The notes below the pieces were generated by a model. The model was not told where the DNA came from. It ran no database searches and worked only from the letters and a program-made list of their open reading frames with translations. Shown piece by piece: positions 62,201 to 64,000 of a DNA stretch of 64,000 nt. The number at the start of each line of letters is the position of its first letter. Within the stretch, counting starts at the first letter, position 1. The stretch covers positions 8,613,008 through 8,677,007 of the forward strand of contig CM119268.1 of the NCBI GenBank assembly GCA_051294375.1, read 5' to 3'. The translations under genes were made by a program, and so were the position numbers. This DNA comes from Paraspadella gotoi. Taxonomy: Eukaryota > Chaetognatha.

Positions 62201-64000
62201 ATTTACATAATATTTATATAAACATTTTAACTTTTTTAATTTGTTTTTTGTTTATTTTAGAGTCATGATTTTGGCAGCATGATTAATAAGTGATGAGCAG
62301 ATGATTTGATTTCTATGTACAAGTAAAATGAAAAAAAAACATATTTAGTGTTTAAGCACTGATTTTCTGTCTCCCCTAAAGATCAGATCTGCTCAAATCT
62401 AAAAACATGTTCTCTCCAGAATTATTTTGCTTTCATTTAATCTTACTAGCAAATAAATTACTATCAAATATTAATGGTTGTTAATATTTTAGTTGTCCGA
62501 GGCCTGGAGTGAAAGAATGCTACTTTGCAGACAACAATAACTGCAATGGTTTCTTCCATTGCATAAATGGAGTAGCATACAAAAAGAAGTGTCCTGAAGA
62601 TTTACGATACTCAATTATGAAAGCACAATGTGATTGGCCACAAAATGTACAATGTAATAACAGGCGTATTACAGTACAACCATCTGCTACTGCATCTAGT
62701 CAAGCAAAATGTACCTGTCCAGGAGGAAAAAACGAATGTTATTCTGTTGATATGACCTCATGCAATAGATTCATTCAATGTTCCAATGGTACTCAATATA
62801 AAAAAAATTGTCCTGGAAGTTTACGCTGGAACACAGTAAAAAATTTCTGTGATTGGCCAACTTCTACTAATTGCGGAAATAGGTAATTAAAATTGTGGGT
62901 TCTATCATTCTTATATAATTATATAATATTATATTAAAAATCTTTTTTTTTCAATTAAAATGTTTTAGCTTTAACTGTTGTAAAAGTTTATTTTTTAAAA
63001 CCTTATTGTTGAAGATAATTTATCTTTTTTTCAGACCAATTACTGTAAGACCTGACAGTTCAAATATGGGTAGTGCATCTGGTAATCAATGTTCTTGCCA
63101 AGGTGGTGCAAAAGAGTGTTATATGGCAGATCAGGGAAATTGTAATGGTTTCTTTGTCTGTTCTGGAGGAAATAAATTTAAGAAAAGATGTCCTGGAATA
63201 TTGCGTTGGTCTACTATCAAAAACCATTGTGAATGGCCCAATTCTGTTCAGTGTGGCTCAAGACCTGTTACTGCACGAGAAACTCCTGGAGGAGCTAAAA
63301 CATGTAATTGCCCTTCCGGGAAATCTGAATGTTTTTATGAAGGTAAATATCTCGTAAGTCTATTTTAATTATTGATTAACACAAAATTACCAGTAATTTT
63401 TTTTTATAAATTTCTAGATAAATCTTCTTGCAACAAGTTTTATCAGTGTTCAAATGGAACAGCATTTTCTAAACAATGCGCTGATGGTCTAGTATGGAAT
63501 CCAATGAAAAATGAATGTGATTGGGTTGAATTTACTAATTGTGGAAATCGGCCTATCACTATAAGACCAAGTGGAGGTTCCAATAGCATGTCAGCATCAT
63601 GCAGTTGTGATGGAAATAAAAAATCATGTTATCAAATGAATCCTTCAACTTGCAACGGGTTCATTCACTGTTCTAGTGGTAGAAAATATGAAAAATTATG
63701 CCCAGGTATAACAATGATTTTCAATGCCTGATTTGTTTTGATCATTTTTAATCCTTGTCTTGGGTTTTGTTGCAGGCGGTTTAGTGTGGAACATCATGAA
63801 AAATAAATGCGATTGGCCAAAGGATGTGCAGTGTGGTAATAGACCGATTACTGTTCGATTTAATGGAACATCAGCTGGAGGAACCTCTGGAGGAAGCAAT
63901 AGCGGTTCAAGTGGCAGCTGGGGAACAAACAATAGTGGGGGATCTTCCGGATCATGGGGGAGTAATACAGGTGGAAGTTCTGGTGGATCCTGGGGAAGCA
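36894..64000 (+). CDS. Giant secreted multi-CBM14 (peritrophin-type) chitin-binding protein, partial at right edge
   Basis: About 57 exons can be chained with GT/AG borders and continuous reading frame, giving about 3,030 residues before the window ends. Order: signal peptide; short linker; three six-cysteine CBM14 domains; Gly/Met/Ser-rich region; eleven Gly/Ser/Trp/Asn mini-exons; 28 CBM14-like domains with eight cysteines each; start of another Gly/Ser/Trp region. CBM14 modules bind chitin in insect and crustacean cuticle and peritrophic matrix. The protein is therefore probably an extracellular chitin cross-linker or gel former. Nearly all junctions in the linker region are phase 1. Weak points are the exon 5/6 join, where the best donor breaks the frame, and the long first intron, which contains N gaps. 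It could be two genes, but I see no new signal peptide or clear gene end between them. Exon lists are given in the sub-entries. Confidence 0.8.
36961..42901. other. Long first intron with microsatellites and two assembly gaps
   Basis: Contains CT arrays (37765-37860, 38646-38728), N gaps (39201-39407, 39481-39490), a GA array (39780-39960), an ATC array (40617-40710), a CT array (40766-40852), a GTC run (40888-40914) and a CTTT array (41157-41240). A 304-codon frame from 41119 is repeat plus non-conserved sequence and is not supported. Confidence 0.65.
40866..41039 (+). other. Valine-rich frame, possible membrane segment, doubtful
   Basis: A frame with nine consecutive valines (GTC array), a hydrophobic continuation and about 35 further residues ends at a TAA that is part of an AATAAA hexamer near 41036. 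It resembles the helices of the genes at 10124, 18782 and 22931, but there is no supported start or acceptor. It is most likely a microsatellite read-through. Confidence 0.2.
42902..44507 (+). CDS. Exons 2-5: linker and first two CBM14 domains
   Basis: Exons 42902-42985, 43368-43446, 43633-43922 and 44427-44507. After a Pro/Ser/Thr linker the first domain spans exons 3 and 4 (WECPTEVILINLPHPTDCE, then CRSGVGTLQRCPPGKHFD and ICEW, CE). It has the classic six cysteines and HPTDC motif of peritrophin-A. A poly-Ser spacer leads to the second domain (FLCDKDGLFPTEGDCKKYYS and on), which ends in exon 5. The strong donor GTGAGA at 44521 would leave phase 2 and run into a stop in the next exon. The weaker GTGCTC at 44508 keeps the frame. 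Confidence 0.8.
44521..44618. repeat. (GA)n microsatellite
   Basis: It starts exactly at the GTGAGA donor downstream of exon 5, so repeat expansion abuts the splice site. Confidence 0.9.
44708..45075 (+). CDS. Exons 6-7: Ser/Ala linker and third CBM14 domain
   Basis: Exon 6 (44708-44746) encodes a short Ala/Ser/Gly linker. Exon 7 (44931-45075) encodes most of a CBM14 domain (CPEADHGKFRPHPTNCRFYY and on, KECPKDLYWN). Its last cysteines (QCDYSC) come from exon 8. Exons 6 and 7 both enter and leave in a compatible phase. Confidence 0.8.
45202..45497 (+). CDS. Exon 8: end of third CBM14 domain and Met/Gly-rich repeat
   Basis: It completes the third domain, then encodes about 75 residues of Gly/Met/Ser repeat (MSSGMGGG type units). 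The sequence is low complexity, probably disordered or elastomer-like, with regularly spaced methionines. It exits in phase 1 at GTAATT. Confidence 0.8.
45650..45784 (+). CDS. Exon 9: GMSDGSG-type repeats
   Basis: About 45 residues of Gly/Ser/Met repeats (SGMSDGS, GSGMSTGSG, ATNGF). The donor GTATGT at 45785 keeps phase 1. If it is not used, the frame runs on to a stop at 45946, directly before a tandem repeat containing AATAAA. Confidence 0.7.
45945..46245. repeat. 76-bp tandem repeat, four copies
   Basis: Units start with TTAGTTATTATTTGCTTT at 45945, 46021, 46097 and about 46175. The first three carry an AATAAA hexamer and all end in a T-rich tract. Confidence 0.9.
46270..46932 (+). CDS. 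Exon 10: long GSGMSSG repeat exon
   Basis: About 221 residues made of imperfect 5- to 20-residue repeats such as SGSGMSSGSGM and TSNGFGMSGGSG. A higher-order unit of about 20 residues is repeated three to four times between 46540 and 46790. It has no cysteines, so it is a flexible Met/Gly/Ser segment. It enters and exits in phase 1 (donor GTAATG at 46933). Confidence 0.75.
46933..47978. other. Intron with CT microsatellites
   Basis: Two (CT)n arrays (47089-47146, 47192-47260) and a 30-bp direct repeat (GGCGTGGCGTCAAATC, two copies, 47637-47705). No exon was seen. Confidence 0.7.
47979..49698 (+). CDS. Exons 11-22: Gly/Ser/Trp/Asn mini-exon cluster
   Basis: Exons 47979-48035, 48107-48154, 48235-48327, 48398-48445, 48537-48581, 48662-48697, 48768-48815, 48907-48954, 49033-49077, 49146-49187 and 49318-49392. 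All are phase 1 in and out and only 36-93 nt long. Most encode one unit of the form GS-x-(S/T)WNSGSG-x-GN(S/T)G. Exon 49620-49698 is Trp/Pro/Ser-rich and leaves in phase 2 at GTTAGT. Introns are about 70-230 bp. No cysteines occur. Regular tryptophans in a Gly/Ser/Asn background suggest a sticky, silk- or glue-like linker, which is inference. Confidence 0.8.
49773..53490 (+). CDS. CBM14-type domains 1-9 of the tandem array
   Basis: Exons 49773-49947, 50007-50315, 50395-50482, 50548-50663, 50916-51057, 51145-51237, 51304-51393, 51487-51603, 51742-51843, 51907-52041, 52310-52537, 52607-52809, 53052-53277 and 53351-53490. Each domain follows C-x-CPGG-x-KECY, SCNKF-x-HC, KCP-x-GL-x-W and CDWP, then CG-x-RPIT. 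Spacing from the KECY cysteine is close to C-x8-C-x5-C-x9-C-x12-C-x7-C. The cysteines of C-x-C and KECY bring the total to eight, one disulfide more than standard CBM14. Domains 2-4 are the most divergent (the RPIT motif is lost). Confidence 0.9.
52196..52231 (+). ncRNA. Degenerate hammerhead-like motif
   Basis: CTGATGA, then a poorly paired segment, then GAAGC and ATGTC. The order matches the copies near 1817, 2676 and 4199, but GAAAC has become GAAGC and stem II is eroded. It lies in an intron of the chitin-binding gene. Confidence 0.35.
53708..57413 (+). CDS. CBM14-type domains 10-17 (first half of 17)
   Basis: Exons 53708-53872, 54056-54104, 54174-54282, 54854-54978, 55071-55247, 55661-56001, 56235-56424, 56504-56742, 57059-57190 and 57258-57413. 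Domain 12 has a three-residue insertion before its fifth domain cysteine (GKDECGWP). Domain 14 has an insertion in the KECY segment (SLNGECLL) and is followed by a poly-Gly spacer. All eight cysteines are kept in each domain I read. Confidence 0.9.
54428..54741. repeat. Intronic repeat with inverted GC-rich ends
   Basis: TGTTGCGCCGCAGT near 54431 is mirrored by ACTTGCGGCGCAAC near 54726. GACCGACC/GACAGACC tracts lie near the right end. Related but diverged sequence occurs at about 61990-62170 and, inverted, at 43075-43130. Confidence 0.55.
57414..58759. repeat. Intron with degenerate AACTTGCACCATTTTTT repeats
   Basis: Between about 57807 and 58120 a unit of about 20 bp (TTTTTTAACTTGCACCA and variants) is repeated some fifteen times, imperfectly. 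Further on are two GACAGACGGACAGAC-like tracts (58520-58640). No exon lies in this 1.3-kb intron. Confidence 0.65.
58760..60976 (+). CDS. CBM14-type domains 17 (second half) to 23
   Basis: Exons 58760-58976, 59153-59387, 59622-59809, 59884-59999, 60070-60355, 60463-60699 and 60766-60976, all joining in frame. Domain 17 has a KQEKF loop in place of the usual Asn/Gly turn. Domain 20 reads CGWPGE instead of CDWP. N-glycosylation sequons (for example NGT, NNT, NKT) recur in the turn after the third core cysteine of many domains. The last exon leaves in phase 2 within the CRC/CSC motif of domain 24. Confidence 0.9.
60977..62492. other. AT-rich 1.5-kb intron
   Basis: No exon was seen. It carries a diverged relative of the repeat at 54428 (about 61990-62170) and two AGCATGTTCTTGA copies near 61396 and 61530. 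Confidence 0.6.
62493..64000 (+). CDS. CBM14-type domains 24-28 and start of a second Gly/Ser/Trp region
   Basis: Exons 62493-62882, 63035-63342, 63418-63705 and 63776 to the window edge. The first exon opens by completing an AGT codon from 60976, confirming the join across the long intron. Domains 24, 26 and 28 have CNGF where most have CNKF. Domain 24 ends CNNRRIT rather than CGNRPIT. After domain 28 the frame enters Gly/Ser/Asn repeats with spaced Trp (SGSWGTNNSGGSSG), similar to the exons at 49318. The gene continues beyond the window. Confidence 0.9.

Overview
The window is animal nuclear DNA, most likely from an arthropod and possibly a crustacean. The reasons are spliced genes with GT/AG introns, a very long chitin-binding (peritrophin/CBM14) gene, a calponin-homology exon of muscle type, a tRNA-derived SINE, DNA-transposon remnants, and an extreme load of microsatellites. 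The phylum is inferred from gene content; I cannot name a species. There are three assembly gaps (N runs at 30723-30747, 39201-39407 and 39481-39490). Layout: (1) 278-3969 holds the last five exons of an ABC transporter of the B (MDR/TAP) type, ending in a complete nucleotide-binding domain. Its second intron carries a hAT-like non-autonomous transposon. (2) 4127-6292 is repeat-rich. It has a fold-back element, a TA-flanked inverted-repeat element with two SINE copies inside, and then one minus-strand exon of a calponin-homology protein. (3) 10124-23301 contains three plus-strand genes for small-ectodomain, single-pass membrane proteins. Their transmembrane helices are valine runs written largely as GTC/GTA triplets. 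(4) 25239-36375 is a giant inverted repeat with arms of about 5.5 kb, whose centre holds GA repeats and an N gap. It is probably a long-read or assembly artefact, so the linkage between the left and right parts of the window is not secure. (5) 36894-64000 is one gene, running off the right edge, that can be assembled as about 57 exons (about 9.1 kb of coding sequence, about 3,030 residues in the window). It encodes a secreted protein with a signal peptide, three N-terminal chitin-binding domains, a Met/Gly/Ser-rich region, and a run of eleven tiny Gly/Ser/Trp/Asn exons. These are followed by 28 consecutive eight-cysteine CBM14-like domains, and a second Gly/Ser/Trp stretch begins at the edge. 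How the parts fit: the right-hand gene looks like an extracellular chitin-organising matrix protein (cuticle, peritrophic matrix or similar). Dozens of chitin-binding modules are joined to flexible linkers. Nearly all splice junctions in its linker part are phase 1, so exons can be gained, lost or skipped without breaking the frame. The membrane-protein trio and the ABC transporter have no visible functional link to it. Two points deserve most attention: the symmetric mini-exon array with its long eight-cysteine domain train, and a small family of hammerhead-ribozyme-like hairpins with covarying stems seen at five places.
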